A stretch of DNA of 64,000 nucleotides from JANXQZ01 sp038225555 (GCA_038225555.1 JBBRRB010000020.1:33377-97376), one strand, 5' to 3'. Numbered from the stretch's first letter, positions 8,757 to 17,107 are shown. Program-made: numbers and translations. Notes: generated by a model not told the origin, from the sequence alone.

Positions 8757-10028
8757 TTAAATATGCGGATTTGACATAGCGTTCAATTCGACCTCGCGCA
8801 AGATAACGTATCCCTCGACGCGCGTGGTGCCCGGCGTTCGCTCATACCGGAGGGCCAATCGCACCATTTTGCAAGCCGGCGGCGCGAGGAACGACATTTC
8901 ATGGGCGTCCGTTTCCGAGGACAGGCTGGCGCTGTCCTTCAAGGTATGCCCATCCATGTCTGAGATATTCCAGTGAAGTCCTGTGTTCGGGGGTATGCCG
9001 GAGGTGCGCAATTGGCAAGTAAGCCGGTAGGTGGTGTTCCCTTGAACCGGCGCGAGTTGCATCAGCGGCTCAGAGCGCTCCTCTTGGCGTCCGGAAAACG
9101 TGATGCGAAGACCTGGCGGATCTTCCTCGAAAGACGAAATCACTCCAACGACTTGCCGTAATCGCCAGTCAATCCCGTGCGAGGTGGGCTGACTCGCAAA
9201 ATTCCCATTCGTCAATACGGTTCCGCTTGCGGCAGCCACAGGGCCGGATGGAATCCGGTGCGAGGCGGCGAGGCGGTTCCAGATTTCGAGGCCATCGTTA
9301 GTGCGCTGGTTGTCGAGCAGGCGGTCGCACACCTGGAGCAGGACCGCGACGTCCGATTCCCGAGTGTCTTGAAGCAGGCGACGGCTTGAGGGACCCAACA
9401 AGCCGATCTGGTTCAAGCTGAGTATATAGGCCAAGTACTGCGCGCGAACGTCCGGCCGCGCGATCTGGAGCCGATCGATCAAGTTGCCATCTTCGGCCAC
9501 CTTTCCGCAGAGACGGAACAGCGAGCGCGGGTCGCCGTAAACGACGGCTGCCGATTCCTTGGCCCAAGCCCAAAATCGAGCGTTGTCATTGCGCCGAAGG
9601 TAGAAATTGGCGAGGGTCCATCGAGGCAGGTACTGCTTATCTTCGCGAGCGGCCCGCAGGAAGCAGCGTTCGGCCGAAGTCAACTCGCCTCCGGCTTCAT
9701 GCCGAAGCCCGAGTTCGATCCAGGAGGGTCCGTCGGAGGGATTCAGAGCGAGAGCCTGCTGTAAAGCTTCCATGGCTCGCCGGCTATTCCTATCGGGTTC
9801 GAGGATTGCGAGCCGGAGGTAGGCCTCGGCTTGTCCGGGGGTATATGCGATTGCTGTCTCTGTAGCGCGAATCGTTTCCTGCCGATAGAAATAATCGGAA
9901 GATGCGAGGCGAACAGACCAGGCTGCGGCCACGACGAACCCACCAATCAGCGCGACGTTAGTTGAAGCGCTTACTAACGACCGTACCCGGGCCCTTGCCG
10001 GCGAATCAACCGCGCCGAAGCTCTTCAC
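8757..10028 (-). CDS. Membrane-anchored TPR protein with C-terminal carbohydrate-binding-like domain
   Basis: 423 residues. One membrane helix near residues 20-40 follows a basic N-terminus. TPR-like helices follow (TPGQAEAYLRLAILEPD; LNPSDGPSWIELGLRHEAGG). The last 150 residues look like a beta-sandwich, with LMQLAPVQGNTTYRLTCQLR and MVRLALRYERTPGTTRVEG typical of jelly-roll carbohydrate-binding modules. It lies upstream of wza in EPS-1, so a periplasmic scaffold for polymer assembly or export is reasonable; that is inference. The 130-base gap to wza may hold a separate promoter. Confidence 0.75.
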   Translation of the reverse strand: MKSFGAVDSPARARVRSLVSASTNVALIGGFVVAAAWSVRLASSDYFYRQETIRATETAIAYTPGQAEAYLRLAILEPDRNSRRAMEALQQALALNPSDGPSWIELGLRHEAGGELTSAERCFLRAAREDKQYLPRWTLANFYLRRNDNARFWAWAKESAAVVYGDPRSLFRLCGKVAEDGNLIDRLQIARPDVRAQYLAYILSLNQIGLLGPSSRRLLQDTRESDVAVLLQVCDRLLDNQRTNDGLEIWNRLAASHRIPSGPVAAASGTVLTNGNFASQPTSHGIDWRLRQVVGVISSFEEDPPGLRITFSGRQEERSEPLMQLAPVQGNTTYRLTCQLRTSGIPPNTGLHWNISDMDGHTLKDSASLSSETDAHEMSFLAPPACKMVRLALRYERTPGTTRVEGYVILREVELNAMSNPHI

Positions 10029-10116
10029 CGGCAGCTTGTGCTCTCTAATTATAGAAATGTGAGTATATATCCCATTGTATTCAAGGGTCTAAGTGAGAGT
10101 AGGGCTATTATTAATA

Positions 10117-10144
10117 TTGCAATTATCGTTATTCAAACTATACT
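10117..10144 (+). promoter_or_regulatory. Candidate sigma-70 promoter for the FecR-like gene
   Basis: TTGCAA (10117-10122), 16-base spacer, TATACT (10139-10144) in an unusually AT-rich stretch between divergent genes. Initiation would fall about 7 bases before the ATG at 10158, implying a nearly leaderless message. Confidence 0.4.
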
Positions 10145-10157
10145 GGAAATCAGAGTG

Positions 10158-11036
10158 ATGTACAAGTCAGTAATTTCAAGCATATTAAGCGCCTGCCTGG
10201 CGAGCGCGGCTCCTGTGTCTCTTGGAACGATTCAATCGACGGGAGAATTCCGTGTTGACGGCTCCACAATTAGTGGAAATGCGACTGCGTTTGACGGGAA
10301 CCTGATAGAGACAATCTCGGCGCGCGCTGTCGTGCAACTGGGCCGTGAGCAGATCACGCTGTCGCCCAATTCGATTGTGAAGTTGTATCACGGTCGCAGT
10401 GTTCTGGAGAAAGGGACGAGCTTAGTTAGGGATGCAAACCATGTGATTGAAGCCGCGACCTTGCAGATCTCTTCGACGTCGAAAAATTCACTGTTGCAAG
10501 TTGAGATGCCGGGTCCAAATCACATTTCCGTGGCGGCTCACGCCGGATCCATCGAAGTACACAATGGAGCAGGCCTTCTCATTGCTCGATTAAACGCGGG
10601 CATGGCGGTGGATTTCGAACCCAAATCCGGGATCATGACTTCAACGAACATGACAGGTGTGCTTGAGGTCCGTGACGGCAGATTCTATTTAACGGATAAA
10701 ACTGCACACGTCACCGCGGAATTGCGGGGGGCCGATTTGGCGAAGTACTCGGGTAAAACGGTTGAGGTGGGGGGCGATATTATTCCGGGCACCACGCCGG
10801 CGGGCGGTGCTTCTCTCGTCGTACAGGTGACCGCGACGAAGCTGGCACTCGCGGCCTTAGCGGCTGCAACCCCAGGCGCAGTCGTCGCTACCGCGGGTGT
10901 TTCAAGCAGCGCCATTGCAGGAGTTAGCATGACGACCGCGATTGCCATAGGCGGTGGCGTGGCCGCTGCCGGAAGTGTCATTGGTTTGGCGAGGGCCGGA
11001 ACGTTCAGCAGTGCTCCCGCAGCGAGCAGGCCGTAA
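10158..11036 (+). CDS. Secreted FecR-like domain protein, inserted in EPS-1 on the opposite strand
   Basis: 292 residues from the ATG at 10158, chosen because it gives a signal peptide (MYKSVISSILSACLASAAP); the frame is open further upstream. The middle reads as repeating beta strands (STGEFRVDGSTISGNATAF, VVQLGREQITLSPNSIVKL, HISVAAHAGSIEVHNGAG), the pattern of FecR/LysM-like sensory domains. The C-terminus is Ala/Gly-rich and hydrophobic (about 225-280) and could span the membrane. It is the only rightward gene in EPS-1 and is divergent from the TPR gene. FecR assignment is tentative; no sigma factor partner is adjacent. Confidence 0.7.
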   Translation: MYKSVISSILSACLASAAPVSLGTIQSTGEFRVDGSTISGNATAFDGNLIETISARAVVQLGREQITLSPNSIVKLYHGRSVLEKGTSLVRDANHVIEAATLQISSTSKNSLLQVEMPGPNHISVAAHAGSIEVHNGAGLLIARLNAGMAVDFEPKSGIMTSTNMTGVLEVRDGRFYLTDKTAHVTAELRGADLAKYSGKTVEVGGDIIPGTTPAGGASLVVQVTATKLALAALAAATPGAVVATAGVSSSAIAGVSMTTAIAIGGGVAAAGSVIGLARAGTFSSAPAASRP

Positions 11037-11079
11037 ATTGGGGGCGTGGCTACAAGGAACGCTGCGCTCTGAGTGACTA

Positions 11080-11436
11080 TCAGCTCCTTTCGGAGGCCGA
11101 AGATGGACGCATTTCGGCTCCGTCGCTCGGCCTGAGCTCCTCGCGAGTGATGAAATACAGAAAGACGATAAAAATCAACAGGGCAGTTCCATAGATGAAG
11201 AGATCTCGCCGTTTGCGACGCCAGGTCTTTACGTTTTGGGTAGCGCGAATTTCCCGTTCGGTCGATTTGTGTTCCAATGAGGGGGCTTCGATATCCGCAG
11301 AGCGGCTGTGCAGAAAGCGATGCTTACACTTGGGGCAACGATAAGGATAGTATCGTACTATGCTCGCCAGCCTTTCAAACGCACCATGACGAGGGGAGCG
11401 GCGCGCACTCTCGGCCTTGCATTGCGGGCACAACAT
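11080..11436 (-). CDS. Small zinc-ribbon membrane protein
   Basis: 118 residues. Cys pairs at 3/6 (CPQC) and 34/37 (CPKC) form a zinc ribbon; a single membrane helix (about 86-104, TALLIFIVFLYFITREEL) lies near the C-terminus. It sits between the antiterminator and the TPR gene, reading the same way, 60 bases after the antiterminator. Short CxxC-plus-TM proteins of this kind occur near polysaccharide loci in acidobacteria, but no function is known to me. The gene looks real because of its conserved-type architecture and clean position. Confidence 0.7.
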   Translation of the reverse strand: MLCPQCKAESARRSPRHGAFERLASIVRYYPYRCPKCKHRFLHSRSADIEAPSLEHKSTEREIRATQNVKTWRRKRRDLFIYGTALLIFIVFLYFITREELRPSDGAEMRPSSASERS

Positions 11437-11496
11437 TAATTAAACCCTTTAAGCAAGTGTATCAATTCAGCAGTGGATCGCATTTCTCAAAATTGA

Positions 11497-11997
11497 CTAC
11501 CCGGCGAGGCCAATCCAGCCCCGATCTACTACCGCCGCCACCGACCGCTGTAGAAGGCTCACTGACACTACCACCCGGAGGCTGCCAGTTTTCGAGGTGA
11601 CGATTACACCTTCAACGCCCGCCAAGGGTCCGGCCTCGAGTCGTATTTTCTGGCCTGCGCTAAGATACGGCCAGGACGTAAATACAATTCTGGAGGCTAT
11701 CATCGCCAGGATTGTCTCGATCTCGGCCTCGTCGACCGCAACTGGATTCTTCCCGACGCCGAGCACCTGGAGAACTCCGGGGGTGTCCACGATTCGAAGC
11801 CATTGCAATGGATCGAAGCGGCAGAACAGATAACCGGAAAACAACGCCTCATCCACGTCAATGGTTCTGTCGGACCACCGCCGTCTCACACGATGCGTTG
11901 GCACGAGCACCTCGAATCCTCTGAGTGAAAGCTGCTCCGAAACGCGAGACTCGGTGCGTGGCGCGACCCGGACTGCATACCAAGGGCTCTTTCCCAC
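11497..11997 (-). CDS. UpxY-type NusG paralogue (operon-specific transcription antiterminator)
   Basis: 166 residues, GTG start behind GAGG. N-terminal NGN domain (WYAVRVAPRTESRVSEQLSLRG, then SGYLFCRFDP) and C-terminal KOW motif (AGPLAGVEGVIV). This is the architecture of RfaH/UpxY/LoaP specialised NusG paralogues. Family members bind RNA polymerase at a leader sequence and allow it to read through long polysaccharide operons. As the first gene of the leftward EPS-1 series it is the likely regulator of that locus. It is shorter than many UpxY proteins but has both domains. Confidence 0.87.
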   Translation of the reverse strand: MGKSPWYAVRVAPRTESRVSEQLSLRGFEVLVPTHRVRRRWSDRTIDVDEALFSGYLFCRFDPLQWLRIVDTPGVLQVLGVGKNPVAVDEAEIETILAMIASRIVFTSWPYLSAGQKIRLEAGPLAGVEGVIVTSKTGSLRVVVSVSLLQRSVAAVVDRGWIGLAG

Positions 11998-12138
11998 TTC
12001 TGCACTACCTCACGCTTACAAAGGTAACATTATTGTGAAAATGGTTCGTAAATTGCCGGACAATGCGACTCTAAATGCTGAACGAAATCGCCCAATACAC
12101 TTTCGCGAAAAAGGATAATGCACAGGAGAACGGAAATG

Positions 12139-12232
12139 TGGTGGCCAGGAACGGAATCGAACCACCGACGCCAGCTATGCGCGCGATTGTCGCTGCCTGT
12201 TCTTTGTTGTCTTACCAATCACGAGACAACAA
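12139..12232 (-). pseudogene. Decayed tRNA, tRNA-Phe-like
   Basis: On the minus strand, 12139-12172 reads as the 3' end of a tRNA: GGTGG TTCGATT CCGTT arm, acceptor CCTGGCC, A73 and encoded CCA. The GGTGGTTCGATTCCG pattern and GGCCA end match bacterial tRNA-Phe. Upstream, a CGCGATT/GTCGC anticodon-stem-like piece lacks the loop and anticodon, and a D-arm-like hairpin (GTCT..TTGGTA..AGAC) is displaced. No matching 5' acceptor strand is present, so this cannot be a functional tRNA. It may be an attachment-site relic or a degenerated gene. Confidence 0.45.
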
Positions 12233-12535
12233 ATGATTCTCTATCCATTCAGGACACCACCATCACCTTGGAAGGGGAGGAGAGCGGACTGAACTGAAGA
12301 TCGAAGGAGCAAACTGCCTGTGACTGCAGTTGTTGCCATTTTCGCGGTTTGATCACGCTTCGTTCACACCGTACCAGTATCGACACATTTGCAACGTGTA
12401 CCCAGTAGCGCGGTAGCGGGATGGATTTGGCCGGAGTATCGCACAGCAGAGTGATTATCCGGTTGGGCATGAGGCGTCAAGATATGGATTGCAAGGGGTG
12501 CACGACGAAAAGTAGAGAAGCCTTGAGTCTCTTTT

Positions 12536-13020
12536 TTATGGCGCATATCCTAGCGTATGCTTACGCTTGGACGGACCGATGTTCTCCTTGGTCTGCGCCC
12601 TTCCCTCCCCTATCTCCGTGGAAGATTGCTCTTCTTTGTTCGACAGGTTCACAGGTACATGGCGCAGTCCGACTCCTCTGAAAACATGCCTGTCCGCTGT
12701 GCGGCACATAGCCTTTTCGGACCGGTCTCGGCTCTGGTTGAGCCAAGAAGTTTCAGAGGTCTCCCGGTTCTCGTGCATGTTGTTTCTCTGCGTGCGCAGG
12801 TTCTCAGACTACGCAGGGCCGGCCACTCGCGATAACGCGACATGCCGTGTTGCCTTCCCGCTTGAGGATACGGTCGGCGTCCCTGATCTATCCCTCTTCG
12901 AAGCTCAATAGCCCGGCCCACCGATGCCCCTGTCTACTACGCTTCGACTGAAACCTCGCGGCGTCACCCGCAAGACTCGGGGTCAAGATGGAGTTCGCTT
13001 TCTCCTTTCGTAAGGCTCTT
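12536..13020 (-). mobile_element. 5' fragment of a group II intron with the N-terminus of its reverse transcriptase
   Basis: The minus-strand frame 12778-12536 (80 codons) reads NRETSETSWLNQSRDRSEKA, then AEIGEGRAQTKEN-type sequence, which I recognise as the usual N-terminal extension of LtrA-like group II intron reverse transcriptase/maturases (GREGRTRTKEN pattern). Upstream, a second frame gives DPESCG..RREVSVEA and VGRAIELRRG, a reading commonly seen across the conserved RNA part of such introns. The frame stops before any polymerase motif (no YxDD), so the element is truncated. It ends just outside the left copy of the tRNA-Glu repeat. Recognition is from memory, not from a search. Confidence 0.5.
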
Positions 13021-13078
13021 TCATCCTCTAGAACATGCCGATTTACCCCGGCGCATCGCCCGTAAGTCTATGAAAACA

Positions 13079-13101
13079 TGGTAGCGCTAACGGGAATCGA
13101 A
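13079..13101 (-). repeat. Left direct repeat (partial tRNA-Glu 3' end, att-like)
   Basis: 23 bp identical to 17649-17671; minus strand reads the T-loop, the acceptor 3' strand, A73 and CCA of tRNA-Glu. Sequences on either side of the two copies are unrelated. Confidence 0.8.
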
Positions 13102-13756
13102 AGAGTTACTGGCCAGTCCTGCTCAGTGGAGTTCGGTCCAAGTGGTTGATTCTTCATGCTGCCTGTTCGCGAAAAGCCCCAAAAACCGCCCACAGGCTCA
13201 TGGCGTGTGAGGTCGGTGTGATGTTTTTGCTTGAAGTAGACCCTCAGTCTCAGATGCTTTCTGACTCTGTCCCGTCGCCGTCCAGCCCCTGAAAATCGAG
13301 GACCTGTTCCGCGTCATGGTCGGGCCGACTGGCTTACATATTGGTTTCTCATCAAGTGTTCGAATCGTTTGGAACGGCTTTTCAGTCGAAGGCAGAAATT
13401 CGGTTTTTCTCGTATTGCCCATCCGCATCGCACGTCGGCTAGCAAGTTGCTAGTGAGAAGGGGATTTCGCGACAGGAAAGGGCGAATCGCCCCACCCGCC
13501 CGTCTGGGCCATCCTCCGAGCGGCCGACGATCCGGCCAGAGCGGTTCATAGCCGGTCACAAGCGCGTTTACCGGGACTGATCGTGGTCTGCTTCGGTCGG
13601 TTTTGGGTCCGTGGTCTCCCGTTCCCAAATGCGAGGCACCTGGGGCACCCATTTCAGTGGAAGAACACACTTCCATGGCACCTAGACTAGGCCCCGCCGC
13701 CAAAGTCAGAATCCTCCGCTTCAAAAAGCTTCCGCCATTCGGCATGACCCTGGTCT
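13102..13756. other. Island stretch without a recognisable gene
   Basis: Several overlapping frames are open, the longest on the minus strand (13760-13314, 148 codons, running 4 bases into the AraC gene). Its Arg/Gly/Pro-rich composition and lack of any domain pattern make me doubt that it is a protein. There is no integrase or recombination-directionality gene here, where one might be expected. Confidence 0.5.
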
Positions 13757-14749
13757 TCAAATACCACGTTTGAGGTATTCACCAGGGTTAGCCCCGACAA
13801 CTCGCTTGAACGCCTTACTGAACGCAGCGTCGGACTCGTAACCGACCAACCGAGCAACGTCTAGGTGCTTCTTGTCACGCTGTTGTAGTAACTGCATCGC
13901 CTTCTGCATCCTCCACTCGGTCACATATTCCAGCGGCGTTTGTCCAAGTAGCTCTTTAAAACGAGCTGCGAATGCGGAGCGAGACATGCCCGCCGTTGCG
14001 GCCAGGGATCCGACCGTCCAAGGGGTATTCACACTGTCGTGAATAGCACTCAAAGCAGTGCCGATTTGCGGATCGAAGATTGCACGAAGCCATCCTTTGT
14101 TGCGCCAACCCTCTACCGACGCGATGTGCGCGCGGAGTGCCTGGATGAAAAGAACCTCGGCGAGCCGAGTTGCGACTACGTTAGATCCGGGCGCCTGTTC
14201 TTCCATTTCTGACGCCAGCGCCTGCATTGTGTTGTGAAGAGCAAGTGTGTGGGGCTGATCGGCCTTGATCAATATGAAACTCGGCAATAACAGAGTGATC
14301 GGCTTCAGGCTGGCGCGATCGAAACGCAAGGATCCACAGACGATTGTTGTCGGCGCGCCACCACCTCCATAATGAGCGACATTGCTGTTGTCCCTGGACG
14401 CGATCTCGCGGAAACTCCTCTCCGGACGTGTTCGCAGGCTGTCGCGCATGACGATCGAAGTCCCCCGGGCCAGCAAAATGCAATCACCACCGGTGAGGGG
14501 AATCGGCTCCGGAACCCTTTCCACACTCAACCAGCAGTTGCCGCGCGAAAGCATGGCGAAGTGCGCCAAATCCGTGGATGAAATCTTTTTGCCGGAAGAC
14601 GTGACTTTTTCTTCGGTCTGTTTCTCCTGTGTCAAGCCCCACGGGGCTGTAGCTTCGAGCCTGTGCTGACCGAAAGCGGTTACGTGCATCGTTCTGAAGA
14701 TGTCTGTTATCGGATCCAATGTAGCCTCCCAATTTGGACGAATAGACAA
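13757..14749 (-). CDS. AraC-family transcriptional regulator with N-terminal cupin domain
   Basis: 330 residues. N-terminal cupin-type domain of the Cupin_6/AraC_binding_2 group: DPITDIFRTMHVT, TAPWGLTQ, then FAMLSRGNCWL. C-terminal AraC double helix-turn-helix: VGSLAATAGMSRSAFAARF and AARLVGYESDAAFSKAFKR-like sequence near residues 245-320. Such regulators often control adjacent SDR and redox genes. It is divergent from the SDR gene with 105 bases between starts, and TTGGACG half-sites overlap its start, suggesting autoregulation. The ATG at 14749 is kept because the DPITDIF segment belongs to the domain. Confidence 0.9.
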   Translation of the reverse strand: MSIRPNWEATLDPITDIFRTMHVTAFGQHRLEATAPWGLTQEKQTEEKVTSSGKKISSTDLAHFAMLSRGNCWLSVERVPEPIPLTGGDCILLARGTSIVMRDSLRTRPERSFREIASRDNSNVAHYGGGGAPTTIVCGSLRFDRASLKPITLLLPSFILIKADQPHTLALHNTMQALASEMEEQAPGSNVVATRLAEVLFIQALRAHIASVEGWRNKGWLRAIFDPQIGTALSAIHDSVNTPWTVGSLAATAGMSRSAFAARFKELLGQTPLEYVTEWRMQKAMQLLQQRDKKHLDVARLVGYESDAAFSKAFKRVVGANPGEYLKRGI

Positions 14750-14780
14750 AAAAATTGGACGTGCGAGCAGTTTTCGTCCA
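14734..14780. promoter_or_regulatory. Candidate AraC-family operator
   Basis: TTGGACG occurs at 14734-14740 and 14755-14761, exactly 21 bp (two helical turns) apart in direct orientation, and CGTCCA, the inverted core, at 14775-14780. The first copy overlaps the AraC start, and the others lie in the divergent promoter region. Direct repeats with this spacing are typical of AraC-type binding. Confidence 0.45.
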
Positions 14781-14854
14781 CCTCCAACGGAATCTATTGC
14801 CTGGAAGTCGATTCTACTGTAGTCAACGCTACAGAACTAACGAAGGGAGTAATT

Positions 14855-15589
14855 ATGGCAAAGCTAGAGGGTAAGATTGCAGTCGTCACGGGAGGATCGA
14901 GCGGCATGGCGCTGGCGAGCGCCATGCTGTTCGTTGAAGAAGGTGCCTACGTTTTCATCACGGGTAGGAAGCAGGAGCAGCTCGATGAGGCCGTCAAGTT
15001 GATTGGCCGGAACGTGACCGGCGTGCGCGGCGACGCGGCCAATCTCGACGACCTCGACCGCCTGTTCGATACAGTGACGCGGGAAAAGGGCAAGATCGAC
15101 ATCCTGTTCGCGAGCGCGGGCAGGGGCGAAGCCGTACCACTAGGCGAAATTACCGAGCAGCACTTCGATGCGACCTTCGGCCTGAATACGCGCGGAACGC
15201 TGTTTACGGTTCAGAAGGCGTTGCCGCTGTTCAACGACGGTGGATCGATCATCATGACCGGATCAGTTGCTTCGGTGAAGGGTTTTCCTGGTTTCGGCGT
15301 GTATGCGGCGAGCAAGGCGGCCTTGCGCTCGTTCGCACGCACGTGGCTCAACGAACTGAAGGGCAGGAATATCCGGGTGAACGTGCTGGGCCCGGGGCCG
15401 ATCGCCACACCGATGCAGGAAGAAGTTCTCTCCAAGGAGGCGAAGGAGATGTTCGAATCCCTGATCCCGCGGGGAAAGATGGGTCAACCTGAGGAAATCG
15501 CGACGGTCGCGCTGTTTCTTGCTTCAGACGATTCGAGCTTCGTGAATGGGGTGGAGTTGTCCGTCGACGGCGGCTTGTCGGCAATCTGA
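14855..15589 (+). CDS. SDR-family oxidoreductase
   Basis: 244 residues from the ATG at 14855, behind a GAAGGGAG ribosome site; the upstream extension of the frame is not part of the family. Classical SDR: nucleotide-binding TGGSSGMA near residue 13, a catalytic Ser in MTGSVAS, YAASK (Tyr/Lys pair) near 150, and the C-terminal DDSSFVNGVELSVDGG. Most classical SDRs have TGxxxGxG; here the last glycine is alanine (GGSSGMALA), which could weaken cofactor binding. Family members reduce or oxidise carbonyls with NAD(P)H. It is first in a rightward series with a reductase and an NTF2-like gene under probable AraC control. Confidence 0.9.
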   Translation: MAKLEGKIAVVTGGSSGMALASAMLFVEEGAYVFITGRKQEQLDEAVKLIGRNVTGVRGDAANLDDLDRLFDTVTREKGKIDILFASAGRGEAVPLGEITEQHFDATFGLNTRGTLFTVQKALPLFNDGGSIIMTGSVASVKGFPGFGVYAASKAALRSFARTWLNELKGRNIRVNVLGPGPIATPMQEEVLSKEAKEMFESLIPRGKMGQPEEIATVALFLASDDSSFVNGVELSVDGGLSAI

Positions 15590-15739
15590 ATCGGCGGATC
15601 TCGGTGAGTGGCTGACCTTCCGGGCTCCGCGAAATTCGTTCACGGCGGGAGGTCTACGCGAAGGTCGCCACACAACGGAACGTATAACCCGCGCCGTCGA
15701 AGCTGGGGAATCAATATCAACACAGATCGGAGAAACATT

Positions 15740-16333
15740 ATGAGCTATGCGATTGTAGGATTCGGCAAGATAGGCCAGGCTCTCGCCCACGCCTTCGCCC
15801 GTAAAAACATCGAAGTAACCGTCGCGAGCCGCCGGCCGCCTGAAGCTTTGGCACCGCAGGCTCGGGCGATTGGACCGACGGTCGCCGCCAAGTCGCTGCG
15901 CGATGCACTCGAGGCCGACACAATCATCTTGGCGGTCCCGTTCGGGGAACATCGCGAGGTTGCGAAGGCCCTGCCGAGCTGGAAAGGCAAGACGGTCATC
16001 GACGCGATGAACGCGTTAGTTCCACTTGAGGAGCTGGACGGTCTCCCGTCCTCCGCCTTCACTGCGAAGTCTTTCACCGGTGCTAAGTTCGTGAAAGGCT
16101 TTAATCACCTGATTGCGGCCACCCTGGCTACCGATCCGATCGTCGAGGGGGGCCATCGGGTCGTCTTTCTCTCGAGCGACGACGAGGACGCGATCGCTCC
16201 CGTGGCGGATTTGGCCAAACAACTCGGGTTCGCACCCGTCAATCTGGGGAAGCTAAACGAGGGTGGCGCGCTGGTGCACGCACGCGGCCGCACTTGGGGT
16301 CAGCTCGTCTTCCAGGATCTGTTCAAGAAGTAG
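15740..16333 (+). CDS. F420-dependent-reductase-like NAD(P)-binding protein
   Basis: 197 residues from the ATG at 15740. Begins with a Rossmann motif, MSYAIVGFGKIGQALA (GxGxxG), followed by a basic EVTVASRRPPE stretch that favours NADP. The fold and length match the F420_oxidored/NADPH-dependent F420 reductase group (DTIILAVPFGEH; GKTVIDAMNAL; FVKGFNHL). The group includes proteins acting on many substrates, so F420 use is not certain. It lies 150 bases after the SDR gene and likely shares its transcript. Confidence 0.85.
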   Translation: MSYAIVGFGKIGQALAHAFARKNIEVTVASRRPPEALAPQARAIGPTVAAKSLRDALEADTIILAVPFGEHREVAKALPSWKGKTVIDAMNALVPLEELDGLPSSAFTAKSFTGAKFVKGFNHLIAATLATDPIVEGGHRVVFLSSDDEDAIAPVADLAKQLGFAPVNLGKLNEGGALVHARGRTWGQLVFQDLFKK

Positions 16334-16433
16334 CAGTAATCGATCTGCGACGTGTGATTTGGCCCGAGAAGGTTGGTCCGAAATGTCCGATTAGATCGGA
16401 CATATTTGATGTAAGGAAAAAGGAGAGATTTCG

Positions 16434-16850
16434 ATGAGCATCGAAAAGAATGTCCAGGTTGTGAAAGATTTCTTTGCAGCAATGGGCCGCCGCGATAATC
16501 AAGGTTTGCTGGCGTTGTCTGCCGAAGATATTGAGTGGATCATTCCGGGCGAGGACTGGCCGCTGGCCGGCACGCACCGCGGCCACGCGGGATTGGAGAA
16601 TTTACTTCAGAAGGCTAACGAAACGGTGGAAACTTCCTTCCCAGAGCCCCCCGAGTTCATAGCGCAGGGAGACCGGATTCTGGTCGTCGGCGTCGCTACG
16701 GGGAGAATCATAGCCACGAATAAGCCGTTCAAGGACGACTGGGTCTTCGCCATCACCGTTCGAATTGGCAAGGTGGCGAAGATCCGGGAGTATATCGACA
16801 CCCAAGCCCTGGCGCGGGCCTCCGAGATGGACGCGAGCCCCAGGCCCTGA
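16434..16850 (+). CDS. NTF2/SnoaL-like protein
   Basis: 138 residues, ATG behind AAGGAGAG. The pattern VQVVKDFFAAMGRRDNQGLLALSAEDIEWIIPGEDWPLAGTHRG is that of SnoaL-like polyketide-cyclase/NTF2 proteins: helical start, then a curved beta sheet forming a ligand pocket. The family covers isomerases, dehydratases and non-catalytic binders. Neighbours are redox enzymes in the tRNA-Glu island, so a role in a short detoxification or modification pathway is possible. Confidence 0.85.
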   Translation: MSIEKNVQVVKDFFAAMGRRDNQGLLALSAEDIEWIIPGEDWPLAGTHRGHAGLENLLQKANETVETSFPEPPEFIAQGDRILVVGVATGRIIATNKPFKDDWVFAITVRIGKVAKIREYIDTQALARASEMDASPRP

Positions 16851-16884
16851 CCCATCGAGACCGATACCACATATGCAGTGACCC

Positions 16885-17107
16885 CAGGAATATCCGGGTG
16901 AATGTGCTGAGCCCGGGGCCGATCGGCACACCGGATGCAGCACCAATGGACAAGGAGACGAGGCAGATGTTCGAATCCCTGATCCCGCGGGGAAAGATGG
17001 GTCGTCCTGAGGAAATTGCGGCGGTCGCGCTGTTTCTTGCTTCAGACGATTCGAGCTACGTGAATGGAGTGGAGTTGTCTGTCGACGACGGCTTCTCGGC
17101 CATCTGA
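16885..17107 (+). pseudogene. Truncated second SDR (C-terminal 74 codons)
   Basis: From position 16885 the sequence repeats the SDR gene of 15364-15589 in nucleotide and protein (RNIRVNV, PRGKMG.PEEIA, VALFLASDDSS, VNGVELSVD), with scattered substitutions. The match starts abruptly; upstream sequence is unrelated and there is no start codon or cofactor domain. This is a partial duplication or the relic of a paralogue. The frame remains open to the family's usual C-terminus, so the break is recent or the sequence is constrained. Confidence 0.85.

Noticed and set aside
12567..12911. Plus-strand 114-codon frame, similar in feel to many annotated hypothetical proteins
   Set aside because: It is antisense to the group II intron fragment; the apparent conservation is better explained by the conserved intron on the other strand.
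13314..13760. Minus-strand 148-codon frame downstream of the AraC gene
   Set aside because: Odd composition, no domain, overlaps the AraC stop; kept only as an unassigned stretch.
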